This document shows positions 9,423-18,378 of a stretch of DNA of 64,000 nucleotides, piece by piece. This DNA is from Bacillota bacterium (GTDB taxonomy: Bacteria > Bacillota > Clostridia > Lachnospirales > Lachnospiraceae): NCBI GenBank assembly GCA_023402845.1, contig JAEYFP010000051.1, positions 21,451-85,450 of the forward strand. Reading direction: 5' to 3'. The translations under genes and the position numbers were made by a program. Positions within the stretch are counted from its first letter, which is position 1; each line of letters begins with the position of its first letter. The notes below the pieces were generated by a model. That model made no database searches and was not told the DNA's origin. It saw only the letters and a list, made by a program, of their open reading frames with translations.

Positions 9423-10436
9423 ATGGATACAATTCTAGAGATAAAAGGCTTAAAAACTTATTTTAAAACAGATGGGGCAGTTATTCCGGCAGTAGACGGA
9501 GTTGATTTTCATGTGGAAAAGGGAAAGACGATAGGTATTGTTGGAGAATCCGGATGTGGAAAAAGTGTTACCAGTTTGTCGATTATGCGTTTGTTGAAAT
9601 GTCCTCCCGGAAAAATTGTGGATGGTCAAATTATTTTGGACGGTCGAGATCTGTTGAAATTATCAGATAGAGAGATGCGGGATATAAGGGGAAAAGAAGT
9701 TTCTATGATTTTTCAGGAGCCGATGACCTCGTTAAATCCATGCTTTACCATAGGGAACCAGTTAATAGAGGTACTGCGTGCACATTCCAACATATCTAAA
9801 TCAGAAGCAAAAAAACAGGCATTGGAAATGCTGGAATCTGTATCAATTTCCAGACCCGATGAAATCATCAGCTCTTATCCATATGAGTTATCAGGGGGTA
9901 TGAGGCAAAGGGTTATGATTGCAATGGCAATGCTTTGTAATCCTAAAGTCCTAATTGCGGATGAGCCGACAACGGCATTGGATGTGACAATTCAAATTCA
10001 AATTTTGACATTAATGAAGAAAATGCAGGAGGCGAAGGGTACAGCTATAGTATTTATTACACATGATTTGGGGGTCATTGCGGAGGTGGCCGATCATGTG
10101 GCCGTTATGTATGCAGGGAAGGTGGTTGAGGAGGCTTCCTGTGAAGAAATCTTTAACAATCCTAAGCATCCATATACAATCGGATTACATGATTCAACAC
10201 CAAAGATTGAAAAAAGCACACCAAGACTTCATACAATTTATGGTATGGTCCCTAATCTTGCAAATAAAATTGAGGGCTGTGCGTTCAAGACCCGCTGCAA
10301 GGATGCAATGCCAATTTGCGGAGATAAAGCACCTGAGATTACGGATATTGAAAAAAATCACAAGGTGCGTTGCTGGAAATATTGCAAGGAAAGTGGCTGC
10401 GATGCGGATGCCTTAAGGAGAATAATATGTCAGTGA
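9423..10436 (+). CDS. peptide-type ABC transporter ATPase, DppD/OppD family
   Basis: The 337-residue cytoplasmic ATPase shows Walker A GESGCGKS (about residues 41-48), Q-loop FQEPMTSLNP, signature LSGGMRQR, Walker B VLIADEPTTALD and the switch His in FITHDLG. The C-terminal oligopeptide-transporter domain has the clustered cysteines CAFKTRC, ICG and RCWKYC that bind a [4Fe-4S]-like centre in some homologues. A strong AGGAGGAG site precedes the ATG. It overlaps the peptidase gene that follows by ten bases, so the two are translationally coupled. The DppF-type partner is encoded after that peptidase. Confidence 0.93.
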   Translation: MDTILEIKGLKTYFKTDGAVIPAVDGVDFHVEKGKTIGIVGESGCGKSVTSLSIMRLLKCPPGKIVDGQIILDGRDLLKLSDREMRDIRGKEVSMIFQEPMTSLNPCFTIGNQLIEVLRAHSNISKSEAKKQALEMLESVSISRPDEIISSYPYELSGGMRQRVMIAMAMLCNPKVLIADEPTTALDVTIQIQILTLMKKMQEAKGTAIVFITHDLGVIAEVADHVAVMYAGKVVEEASCEEIFNNPKHPYTIGLHDSTPKIEKSTPRLHTIYGMVPNLANKIEGCAFKTRCKDAMPICGDKAPEITDIEKNHKVRCWKYCKESGCDADALRRIICQ

Positions 10437-12118
10437 AACAGGATAAATATGTGAATCATAATGAATTATCGGAGATTTTACAGGGCCTTGCAAAGGAATA
10501 TCAGGATTATGTTGATCTGGATATAATAGGAAGAAGTCTGGAGAACAGAGAAATCTGGGCGGTAACTATTACAAATAAAGCAACAGGTATGCATGAGAAA
10601 AAGCCTGCAATGTTAGTAAGCGCTTGTATACATGCGGGAGAAATTACAGGAACTCAGGTTAGCCTCTATTTAATCAATTATATATTGGAACATATAGGGA
10701 AGGATGCCTATATCAATCGTATTTTGGAAAAAAGAACATTATATGTGTTACCTCGCACAAATCCTGATGGTGCGGAAAGATTTATTACAACGGAGTTTGA
10801 ATCTTGGGGGAATTTGCGTCCCTTTCTTCTTGACCCTGAAACACAGGGGTTAGAGCGCTGCGACGTGGATCAAAACGGCTTATTACTGCTAATGCGGAAA
10901 AAGGATCAAAACGGCGAGTGGAAAATATCAAAGAAAGATAACCGATTGATGATTCCAAGAGCTGCTTATGAGTATGGGGAAGAATACTATAGTATATATC
11001 CGGAAGGTAAATTAGTTGGGGATCAGGTCAATCCTGATGACTTCAGGGTTTTACCGCGCAAGTTTCAGCTGAATATGAATCGGAATTATCCTGATGGATG
11101 GAATATTCAGACCTCTGTTCAGGAGGGGGGAGAGTATCCCTTATCGGAGCCGGAAACAGATGCGGTTGCTCATTTTATTATGGGGCATCGTAATATTGGA
11201 ACTTTGAATGATCTGCATACCAATGCGGGAGTTTTGATTCGTCCGTATTCTTATCAGAATGATTCTCATATTTCTAATCTGGATATGGAAATCTATAAGC
11301 AATTTGGAGAGATGGGAAAAACGGAAACGGGATATGATCTAGTGGGCGTTTTCGAGGCATTTGCGACACCGAATGCACCGGCAAGACGAGGTTGTCTGGA
11401 CGATTGGACTTATGAAAATTATGGAATTCTTAGTCTTACAACTGAATTATGGGATTTGGCTGCAAAGGCAGGCGTTGATAAAGAAGTGGGAAACTATTAT
11501 CCGGATCAGTTTAAAACAGAAGAGGAAGAATTAGCAATGCTCAAGTGGAATGATGAAAAGCTTGATGGAAAAAATTTTGTTCCGTGGAAGCATTTCACTC
11601 ATTCACAGCTTGGCAAAGTAGAGATTGGTGGGTGGAATTGGAAGTATACAGCTAAAAACCCTCCGATTCAATACTTGGAAGAGGAATGTGAAAAGGTCAG
11701 CAGAATGCTAATAAAGCAGATTAATTTTCTTCCGGAACTGGAAATAAAAAGTGTTAAAACAGAAAAACTTAGTGCGGATATTTACCGTGTGGAAGTGATT
11801 ATAGAAAATGCCGGTTTTATGCCTACTTACTTGATGGAAAAGGCGCTTCAGAATCAGGTTGCGGAAGAGGTGGTCTGTGAGTTGGAAATGAATAGTCAGA
11901 TAGAATTGATTAACGGTAGAGCTCATCAAAATGTTGGTCATTTGGACGGGAGAATCAGGATGGACAGAGCATTTTATTTTGGAGATCCAACAGCGGACAT
12001 TCCAAAGAAAACAGCAACGGCGAGTTGGATTTTACGTGTGGCGGCACCATGCAGAACTGCTATAAAAATCATATCCCATACAGGCGGTTCTTTTGAAGCA
12101 GAGGTTATACTGGATTAA
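10427..12118 (+). CDS. M14-family zinc carboxypeptidase-like protein, cytoplasmic
   Basis: The 563-residue protein shows the M14 zinc signature HAGE (His69, Glu72), then LPRTNPDGAERF, MNRNYPDGW, the third zinc ligand in NDLHTNAGVLIRPY and the catalytic Glu in TTELWDLA. About 150 residues of probable beta-structure follow the catalytic domain. There is no signal peptide, so it should act in the cytoplasm on the imported substrate. ATG 10427 is fixed by AAGGAG six bases upstream and overlaps the DppD-type gene by ten bases. A peptidase lying between the two ATPase genes of its transporter strongly suggests that it processes the transported peptide or amide. Confidence 0.88.
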   Translation: MSVKQDKYVNHNELSEILQGLAKEYQDYVDLDIIGRSLENREIWAVTITNKATGMHEKKPAMLVSACIHAGEITGTQVSLYLINYILEHIGKDAYINRILEKRTLYVLPRTNPDGAERFITTEFESWGNLRPFLLDPETQGLERCDVDQNGLLLLMRKKDQNGEWKISKKDNRLMIPRAAYEYGEEYYSIYPEGKLVGDQVNPDDFRVLPRKFQLNMNRNYPDGWNIQTSVQEGGEYPLSEPETDAVAHFIMGHRNIGTLNDLHTNAGVLIRPYSYQNDSHISNLDMEIYKQFGEMGKTETGYDLVGVFEAFATPNAPARRGCLDDWTYENYGILSLTTELWDLAAKAGVDKEVGNYYPDQFKTEEEELAMLKWNDEKLDGKNFVPWKHFTHSQLGKVEIGGWNWKYTAKNPPIQYLEEECEKVSRMLIKQINFLPELEIKSVKTEKLSADIYRVEVIIENAGFMPTYLMEKALQNQVAEEVVCELEMNSQIELINGRAHQNVGHLDGRIRMDRAFYFGDPTADIPKKTATASWILRVAAPCRTAIKIISHTGGSFEAEVILD

Positions 12119-12158
12119 AAGGATTTCGGACTGGTTTGGAGAAGCGGAGGAATGATTG

Positions 12159-13151
12159 ATGGTTGATACAAAAAAAGGTAGTTTGATAGAGTTAAAGAAT
12201 CTATCTGTAGAATTTAAGGTTCGTGATAAAAAGAATCGAAAAATTAAAGCAGTGGATCAGGTTTCATTGGGTGTAGCGTACGGCAAAACGTTGGCTATTG
12301 TAGGTGAGTCTGGCTGCGGTAAATCTACATTGGGGCGGGCAATATTACATCTGATCCCGCATACCGGCGGAACAATTATGCTGAATGGAGAAAACTTAAC
12401 AGAAAAATTACACAAAAATGAAAAGGCAATCCGAAAAAAAATGCAGATTGTTTTTCAGGATCCTTATGCATCATTAAATCCGCGAATGCGTGTAAAAGCA
12501 ATTATTGAAGAACCCATTTGCTTTCATAATATTGCTTCCGGCAGGGATGCCATTGATAAAGAAATAGAAAAGGTTATGTGCGATTGCGAACTGCCAACTT
12601 ACTTTAAAGACCGGTATCCTCATGAATTTAGCGGCGGGCAGAGACAGAGAATTTGTATTGCAAGAGCATTAGCCTCCAAGCCTGATCTGGTAGTGTTGGA
12701 TGAACCTGTATCGGCACTTGATGTATCTATTCAATCGCAAATTATTAATCTTCTGCAGGATTTACAACAGCAAAGGCAGTTGACATATATTTTTATTTCT
12801 CACGACCTGTCGGTTGTACATCATATTTCGGACAGAGTTGCAGTCATGTATTTAGGATCATTGATGGAGGTTGCTGATAAGGATGACTTGTATAGGAATC
12901 CCTGCCACCCTTACACGGAAGCCTTATTATCTGCCATACCTGTGGATAATCCAAGAGATAAAAAAGGTCATATTCTTCTTCGGGGAGAAATTCCAAGTGC
13001 TTCAAATCTTCCAAGCGGCTGCAAATTCAGAACCAGATGTCAGTATGCAGCAGAACAGTGTGCAATTGAAGTTCCCGACCTGCGTGAAGTTGCACCGGGT
13101 CACCAGATTGCTTGTTGTCGATATGAAGAAATTAAAGGAAGTTGTTTATGA
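12159..13151 (+). CDS. peptide-type ABC transporter ATPase, DppF/OppF family
   Basis: The 330-residue ATPase has Walker A GESGCGKS, Q-loop FQDPYASLNP, signature FSGGQRQR, Walker B LVVLDEPVSALD, the switch His in FISHDLS, and the C-terminal oligopeptide domain with SGCKFRTRCQYA. It should form the heterodimer with the DppD-type ATPase of this operon. GCGGAGG eight bases upstream sets the start at ATG 12159. Its TGA overlaps the ATG of the next gene (ATGA), which indicates translational coupling. Confidence 0.93.
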   Translation: MVDTKKGSLIELKNLSVEFKVRDKKNRKIKAVDQVSLGVAYGKTLAIVGESGCGKSTLGRAILHLIPHTGGTIMLNGENLTEKLHKNEKAIRKKMQIVFQDPYASLNPRMRVKAIIEEPICFHNIASGRDAIDKEIEKVMCDCELPTYFKDRYPHEFSGGQRQRICIARALASKPDLVVLDEPVSALDVSIQSQIINLLQDLQQQRQLTYIFISHDLSVVHHISDRVAVMYLGSLMEVADKDDLYRNPCHPYTEALLSAIPVDNPRDKKGHILLRGEIPSASNLPSGCKFRTRCQYAAEQCAIEVPDLREVAPGHQIACCRYEEIKGSCL

Positions 13152-14304
13152 ACATACTTGGTGGTTATATATATCCGGATGGAAATCAGATACGAAAAGG
13201 ATATGCAGGTAAAATGCCGGATAGTCAGAAGGCGGCAGAACCAAAATTCCCATGGAATGCTACGTATAGCTATCAGCATTTCAGGTATACCTGTACTGGA
13301 ACAGAAGCAACCATTCTGCTGATGCAGAATCTTCCGCCGATGACCTCTGAAGATACGATTTTATTACCGGAATATCTTTGCGACACTGTGATCAAAGGCT
13401 GTGGCTCGTCAGGAGCATCTCTCAGATATTATAGTATAAAGGATGATTTTTCTATAGATATAAAAGATATTGAGAAAAAGCTAGATGATTCGGTAGTTCT
13501 TATTTATGTAATACATTATTTTGGGATTGCCCAGCCTTTGAGAATAATGGAAATGCTCAAAGATCTTCAGAAGAAGCGGAAAATTTCCATTTTGGAGGAT
13601 GTAACACAGGCTGCTTATTCGGTGGCGCCCGGCAGGATAGGTGTGGGAAAATATTTGGTTGGCGGGTTTCGCAAGTGGTGGCCAATTCCAGATGGGGGAT
13701 TTGTATGTATAAAGGAAGAAAAGTGGAGATATAGCAAGGAACCGGCACATAGGAAGGAGGAGATTATTGCTGACCAGCTTTTATTGGCTTTGTGGCGAGA
13801 AGACTTGAGACTAGGGGATCAGGATGAAATAGAACGATTTTTAGTAAGACAACTGAAAGTTAATCAGCGAAGGTATACAGATATCATTCCAAGGACCATG
13901 TCAGAATTATCCAATTCTATTTTGTTTCAATTAAATCAGAAAAAAAATTAGAAAAACGCATAAAAAATTTCCGATATGCAGTGAAAAAATTACATACCAT
14001 CCAGCAGATCAAAATAGCCAATGATTTATGGCTATATGAAAAGGGACAGGTACCATATGGTATTTTGATTTTGGCATCGGATCGTGAAAAATTAATGAGA
14101 TATCTTGAAAAAAGAGGATTATGGACGCAGATACAGTGGAAGGACATACCAGAAATATCATCGTTGAGTGAAGTAAGCGATAAACGTTATAAAATGAACC
14201 TTTTCATTCCATGTGATGATCGTCTGGCAAAAAGAGAATTGAAAAAGTATATAAGAGCAATACGTGGTTATTATTGCAGGAGGGGTAATTGCGGAAAACT
14301 TTAG
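13148..14304 (+). pseudogene. DegT/DnrJ-like aminotransferase-fold protein, frameshifted at an A8 tract
   Basis: Translation from ATG 13148 (ATGA overlap with the DppF-type gene) gives 267 residues ending at TAG 13949-13951. The -1 frame continues from the eight A (13940-13947) to TAG 14302-14304, and together they make a protein of about 385 residues. The N-terminal part resembles DegT/DnrJ/EryC1/StrS proteins: TCTGTEATILLM, LLPEYLCDTV, YVIHYFGIAQPL, EDVTQAAYS and a lysine in GFRKWWPIPDGG. The second part, from KKLHTIQQ onward, looks like the small C-terminal domain. The break may be a mutation, slippage at the A tract, or a sequencing error. The function is not assignable beyond the fold. 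Confidence 0.7.
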
Positions 14305-14411
14305 TGTATAAAAATAATGAAAATATATGATTGGTGAAAAAACAAAAATAAATATTAATGAAGAAACTATAGTAGTCTGGTTATCAGTCCAAAGGAAGTA
14401 TAGAGTAAGCA

Positions 14412-14440
14412 TTGATTCCCTATGTGTATTATGATATGAT
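14412..14440 (+). promoter_or_regulatory. sigma-A-type promoter for the DUF4317 gene
   Basis: TTGATT (14412-14417), a 17-base spacer and TATGAT (14435-14440) lie about 100 bases upstream of the ATG at 14543, in the non-coding stretch after the DegT-like gene. Confidence 0.6.
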
Positions 14441-14542
14441 TTACGCACGACAAATACGGGGATGATTCCATGCAAAATTCATTTGATGAGTGCAGGCAAA
14501 ATAATGAAATCAAACCGGCACTATTTAAAGGAGTATCAATCA

Positions 14543-15166
14543 ATGGGGAAGATCAATCGAGAGGACATGCTGGAGCTGACGCGGCGCATGACTTTAAAGA
14601 GAAATTGCTTCAGCCGGATTGCCGGTGCTTATTTTGATGAAGAGGGGTATGTGGACGGAACATTTAATCAGCATTTTCAGAAGTTGTCGGGAAAAGACCG
14701 GCAGAGTAATCTTGATATTGCCAAGACGATCCCTTTTTCGGAGACGAACGTGCAGCTGAAAGAGGAGGCCTTTCGTCCGGAGGATGAAAAGCCGGGGAGT
14801 ATGTGGACACTTCTTATGGCTCTTAAGGATTGTGAATTGAAGAATGATGCGCTGCTGGATGTGTTTTATGAAACCTTCGGAGAAAAATATAAGTCGTCAA
14901 AACCATATGCAGTCTATATTTTTTATGGGAATTATGATGTTCCGCTGAAGGGCAGTGATGGAGAAAGCCAGTGGGAATCAGAGGAAGTATATTCCTTTCT
15001 GATTGGTGCTGTCTGCCCTGTGAGCGGGGATTATGAGGCGGGAACTCCGGAATGCGGTTTCCTGTTCCCTGCGTTTAAGGATAGGAGCAGTGATTGCCAC
15101 AGGATGGATGTCTATCAGGCGGAGGAATCAGATCAAAGAAGTATCAAGGAAATTCTGCTGGCATAG
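14543..15166 (+). CDS. short DUF4317-family protein
   Basis: The 207-residue protein begins GKINREDMLELTRRM and contains the DUF4317 pattern: a Cys/Arg-Ile N-terminal strand (CFSRIAGAYFDEEG), VYIFYGNYDVPLKGSDG, FLIGAVCPV and GFLFPAFKDRSSD. DUF4317 proteins are common in Lachnospiraceae and related Clostridia and have no known function. As I remember the family, members are roughly 400 residues, so this copy would lack the C-terminal half. ATG 14543 has AAAGGAG nine bases upstream; longer in-frame starts lack such a site. A small gene follows 25 bases later. Confidence 0.75.
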   Translation: MGKINREDMLELTRRMTLKRNCFSRIAGAYFDEEGYVDGTFNQHFQKLSGKDRQSNLDIAKTIPFSETNVQLKEEAFRPEDEKPGSMWTLLMALKDCELKNDALLDVFYETFGEKYKSSKPYAVYIFYGNYDVPLKGSDGESQWESEEVYSFLIGAVCPVSGDYEAGTPECGFLFPAFKDRSSDCHRMDVYQAEESDQRSIKEILLA

Positions 15167-15191
15167 CCCACGAAGAAAGGATTGAAAAAAG

Positions 15192-15368
15192 ATGGAACCC
15201 AAGGAATATGTTGTTGAGATGATTGATGGTGATTACGCACACCTGCGCAGAACCGATCGGGAAGAGGAAGGGCTGAAGCTTGTTGCCAGAGCACTTCTGC
15301 CGGAGGCGATTGCAGAAGGAACCAGGCTGCATTATGAAATGCTGCAATATGATTGTATTCCTTTTTAA
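15192..15368 (+). CDS. small acidic protein, DUF3006-like
   Basis: A 58-codon frame starts at ATG 15192, preceded by GAAAGGA, and ends at TAA 15366-15368. The product (YVVEMIDGDYAHLRR at the start, then ARALLPEAIAEGTRL) resembles small single-domain beta-barrel proteins of the DUF3006 type, where a short sequence ending in LPE-x-EG is typical. It has no membrane segment or signal. It is probably cotranscribed with the DUF4317 gene. Function unknown; the family assignment is tentative. Confidence 0.6.
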   Translation: MEPKEYVVEMIDGDYAHLRRTDREEEGLKLVARALLPEAIAEGTRLHYEMLQYDCIPF

Positions 15369-15369
15369 A

Positions 15370-16332
15370 CTATTTAGATAATTGAGCGCGTCTCATTTCG
15401 TTTGGGGTACAGCCAAAGGTTTCCGCAAACGCCTTAAAAAAATTCCCCTTGCTTTGATATCCCACTTCTTTGGCGATCTCATCAATTCTCTTTGTCGTAT
15501 CAGTTAATAGAGAAATAGATTTTTCCATTCTTATTGCTTTGATATATTCGTGGATTGTTTGGCCGGTAAGCTGTTGAAAAGCTCGTTGAAGGGTTTGCTT
15601 ATTGATACCGATTGACTTTGCCAGATCATCAATCACCGGAGGTTGGGCAAAGGATTGGTTTAAGGTTTGTAATGCTGACTTAGCCGCATCTTTCGCTTTT
15701 AAGGTCAGTGTTGGTAAGCTTTCTAAATCAAAGGAAAGTGTGTAATCTATTAACAGTCCGGCAGCTTCCAAAGCTTTCCCCTGAAAAAACAAAGAGAACG
15801 CTTCTCTGCTCATATCAGCGGACTTGATTTCTCTGCAAATATCAGCCAATAAAGGAAGTGATACTTCCCTATTGTTTACTGCGTGAGCTGTACGGTTCCA
15901 AAGAAAATCTGTGAATACAGCACCGGTACATTCAAGAAACTGATCTGTTATATAAACTGTAGAGGCTTTTTGTGCTTCGCCGGAAGAAAATCGCTTATAC
16001 CATGGGCGTGGCAGAGTATTCACATAACAGAAAACTCCAAACCGAGCCTCGTTGCGCTCGGTTTTTTTCTGGTAATAGCTCAAAGCCATGTCCTCAATAA
16101 AGGTGATTTGAATGCTCTTTGCCTCGTAATAATACCGCTCTGTCAAATCTGTATGAAAAACAATATCTGTATCAATAAAACAGCAGGTTTCCGGATTCCC
16201 CCATACCTGAATATGCCCTGATGCAACTTCTTCTGGCGGCTCAAATAAACACCCATAGCGGATACTGGTCCGCTTCCATCCGCACTCTTCATATTGACGC
16301 AGCATGTCCGATACACTGTAAAAGCATTGCAT
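15370..16332 (-). CDS. AraC-family transcriptional regulator
   Basis: The 320-residue protein has a variable N-terminal sensor domain (about residues 1-200) and a C-terminal AraC double helix-turn-helix: IDDLAKSIGINKQTLQRAFQQLTG, then RIDEIAKEVGYQSKGNFFKAFAETFGCTPNEMRR. The N-terminus reads like regulators of siderophore loci, but that is only an impression. GAGGG on the minus strand precedes the ATG at 16332. It is divergent from the ABC/MFS/ECF operon starting at 16561, as ybtA is from ybtPQX in Yersinia, so it is the likely regulator of that operon. Confidence 0.9.
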   Translation of the reverse strand: MQCFYSVSDMLRQYEECGWKRTSIRYGCLFEPPEEVASGHIQVWGNPETCCFIDTDIVFHTDLTERYYYEAKSIQITFIEDMALSYYQKKTERNEARFGVFCYVNTLPRPWYKRFSSGEAQKASTVYITDQFLECTGAVFTDFLWNRTAHAVNNREVSLPLLADICREIKSADMSREAFSLFFQGKALEAAGLLIDYTLSFDLESLPTLTLKAKDAAKSALQTLNQSFAQPPVIDDLAKSIGINKQTLQRAFQQLTGQTIHEYIKAIRMEKSISLLTDTTKRIDEIAKEVGYQSKGNFFKAFAETFGCTPNEMRRAQLSK

Positions 16333-16468
16333 ATACGTATCCCTCTTTCCGGGTTCTATTTTAGAATATATAGTACTGTTTAGGATAATATAAAAATTCT
16401 TATAATATACAAAAATCTTACATTATCAGTATAAATAGGCAAATAATAAATGTCAATAGTATCTATAG

Positions 16469-16487
16469 AGTCCTGCGCTCGAGGACT
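16469..16487. promoter_or_regulatory. inverted repeat at the -35 of the ABC/ECF operon
   Basis: AGTCCT (16469-16474) and AGGACT (16482-16487) form a perfect 6-bp inverted repeat with a 7-base spacer, ending at the first base of the -35 element. The position suits an activator of the AraC type. Confidence 0.4.
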
Positions 16488-16515
16488 TGAATCGTAATTT
16501 AACAAATGCTATACT
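16487..16515 (+). promoter_or_regulatory. sigma-A-type promoter of the ABC/MFS/ECF operon
   Basis: TTGAAT (16487-16492), a 17-base spacer and TATACT (16510-16515) lie 45 bases before the first start codon, in the region shared with the divergent AraC gene. Confidence 0.65.
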
Positions 16516-16522
16516 CCTCTTG

Positions 16523-16538
16523 GTTAGATTTGTCTAAC
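16523..16538. promoter_or_regulatory. GTTAGATTTGTCTAAC inverted repeat, candidate metalloregulator operator
   Basis: The 16-bp repeat (GTTAGA, 4-base spacer, TCTAAC) lies immediately after the -10 element, over the expected transcription start. The half-sites resemble those of DtxR/IdeR-type iron or manganese repressors, whose operators carry TTAG...CTAA arms. An outer CCTCTT/AAGAGG pair (16516-16521 and 16545-16550) also flanks it and includes part of the ribosome site. Confidence 0.5.
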
Positions 16539-16560
16539 TCGAAAAAGAGGAGGCGTATAG

Positions 16561-18378
16561 ATGAATGAAAAAAGGCCTGTTTTATCCAGGCTCTTTGATA
16601 TTGCAGCTGAGGGAAAGGGGAAACTGGTGCTTAGCTGTACGTTAATGTCCCTTGGCACGCTTTGCGGTATGATACCCTACTTATCTGTTTATCATATCGC
16701 CCGGCTTCTGCTTCCAAAGGCGGGACAAGGCGATATCTCCGGCGGGATTTTACTGTGGAGTATTGCAGCCGCTATCAGCATATTGCTCAACACAATTTTA
16801 TCCTTTTTCGGAAGCTTTGGCGCACATAAGGTTGCCTTCCGTGTACTGTACGGAATTCGAATCCGGGTTATGGAGCATATGGGGCGCTTGCCGATGGGGT
16901 TTTTTACAGAGCATACTACGGGCAGCGTGCAAAAGACCATGGATGACAGCATCGAGAAAATCGAAATATTCATCGCTCATTTGCTGCCGGATCTGATTGG
17001 ATCGGCGTGTGCCGTCTTAGCGCTGCTGTTTGGCCTTGGCAGTCTGAATTTGTGGCTGGCACTGGCAGTTGTTGTTGCTGTTATCATTGCATGTGCCCTG
17101 CAGCTTTCCGTATGGGGAGGGAGCCGGGGACAGGATATTTTGACCGGTCTTGCAACGGTATCGGGACAAATGACGGGAGCATTTTCGGAATATGTACAGG
17201 GAATTGCCGAGGTGAAGCTGTTTGGCCTGACGGGCACCATCACCAGAGGACTTAGCGACACCACAAAGAAATACGGCAATTGGGAAATGAAGCTCTACAA
17301 GAGGGTGGCTCCGTTTTACGAGGGCTATAAAACAATGATCCTTTCCTTGCTGGCAGTTGTGGTACCGGTCGGTACGTTCTTGATTTGGCGTGGTCCCGGG
17401 AATACATCGGTTTTATTATCGGTTATTATGGGATTGATATTGATACCTGCCATTTGCGCTCCGCTTATGGAGCTTGTCAACTACGGTACCCGTATGGGAG
17501 AAATTACCGTTGCGCTACATAACATCGACGAAATCACGCGTATGGAGCCGGTGCCCGAACCGGTCAGCCCCAAAGTACCGGAGTCTTTTAATGTCCAATT
17601 TCATGACGTGTCCTTTTCCTATCAGGATACGGCCGATCCCTTTCATACGCTGGCGCTGAACCACATCAGCTTCACCGCTCCGCAAAAGCAGCTGACCGCC
17701 TTAGTGGGACCGTCCGGCGGAGGCAAAAGCACGATTGGACAGCTTATTTCCCGGTTTTGGGATATCACCTCGGGAAAGATTACTATTGGCGGTGTGGATA
17801 TCCGGGATATCATGCCCTCTCGCCTGATGGAATATGTGTCGTTTGTATTTCAGGATACAACCATATTTTCAGATACTGTGTACGGCAATATTACCATGAA
17901 CAGACCTTTGGACAAAGAACAGGTGATTGCCGCTGCCAGGGCCGCCCGATGTCATGAGTTTATTATGCGGCTGCCAAAGGGATACGATACCGTAATCGGC
18001 AGCGGCGGCGTTGGACTTTCCGGTGGAGAAGCACAGCGTCTGGCTATTGCACGAGTCATTTTAAAGGATTCACCCATCGTTGTGTTAGATGAAGCATTGG
18101 CCTATTCAGATGCCGAGAATGAAAACCTTATTCAGCAGGCAATTGATCAATTAATTGAAGACCGGACGGTGCTCATTATCGCCCATCGGTTACCAAGCAT
18201 CCAAAGGGCTGATCAAATTCTGGTGCTCAGCCGGGGCGAGATTCGGGAAACAGGTACACATGACACTCTGATGCGGCAGGACACCTTATATAAGGAACTT
18301 TGGATGCTTCAAAACGAGGTCGACACATGGAGTATCGAAAAAGACATTACTAAGCGGAAAAGGAGCGAAGCCATATGA
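16561..18378 (+). CDS. ABC half-transporter, exporter fold, YbtP/IrtA-like
   Basis: The 605-residue fusion of an N-terminal six-helix membrane domain (about residues 15-310) and an ATPase domain has Walker A GPSGGGKS (about 383-390), Q-loop FQDTTIF, signature LSGGEAQR, Walker B IVVLDEALAYSD and switch AHRL. The second helix region has the family-typical LPMGFFTEHTTGSVQK. Exporter-fold pairs of this type include the yersiniabactin importer YbtPQ and the mycobacterial IrtAB. It overlaps the next half-transporter by ATGA, so a heterodimer is expected. The GAGGAGG site gives a clear start. Export of a drug or peptide is the alternative reading. Confidence 0.88.
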   Translation: MNEKRPVLSRLFDIAAEGKGKLVLSCTLMSLGTLCGMIPYLSVYHIARLLLPKAGQGDISGGILLWSIAAAISILLNTILSFFGSFGAHKVAFRVLYGIRIRVMEHMGRLPMGFFTEHTTGSVQKTMDDSIEKIEIFIAHLLPDLIGSACAVLALLFGLGSLNLWLALAVVVAVIIACALQLSVWGGSRGQDILTGLATVSGQMTGAFSEYVQGIAEVKLFGLTGTITRGLSDTTKKYGNWEMKLYKRVAPFYEGYKTMILSLLAVVVPVGTFLIWRGPGNTSVLLSVIMGLILIPAICAPLMELVNYGTRMGEITVALHNIDEITRMEPVPEPVSPKVPESFNVQFHDVSFSYQDTADPFHTLALNHISFTAPQKQLTALVGPSGGGKSTIGQLISRFWDITSGKITIGGVDIRDIMPSRLMEYVSFVFQDTTIFSDTVYGNITMNRPLDKEQVIAAARAARCHEFIMRLPKGYDTVIGSGGVGLSGGEAQRLAIARVILKDSPIVVLDEALAYSDAENENLIQQAIDQLIEDRTVLIIAHRLPSIQRADQILVLSRGEIRETGTHDTLMRQDTLYKELWMLQNEVDTWSIEKDITKRKRSEAI

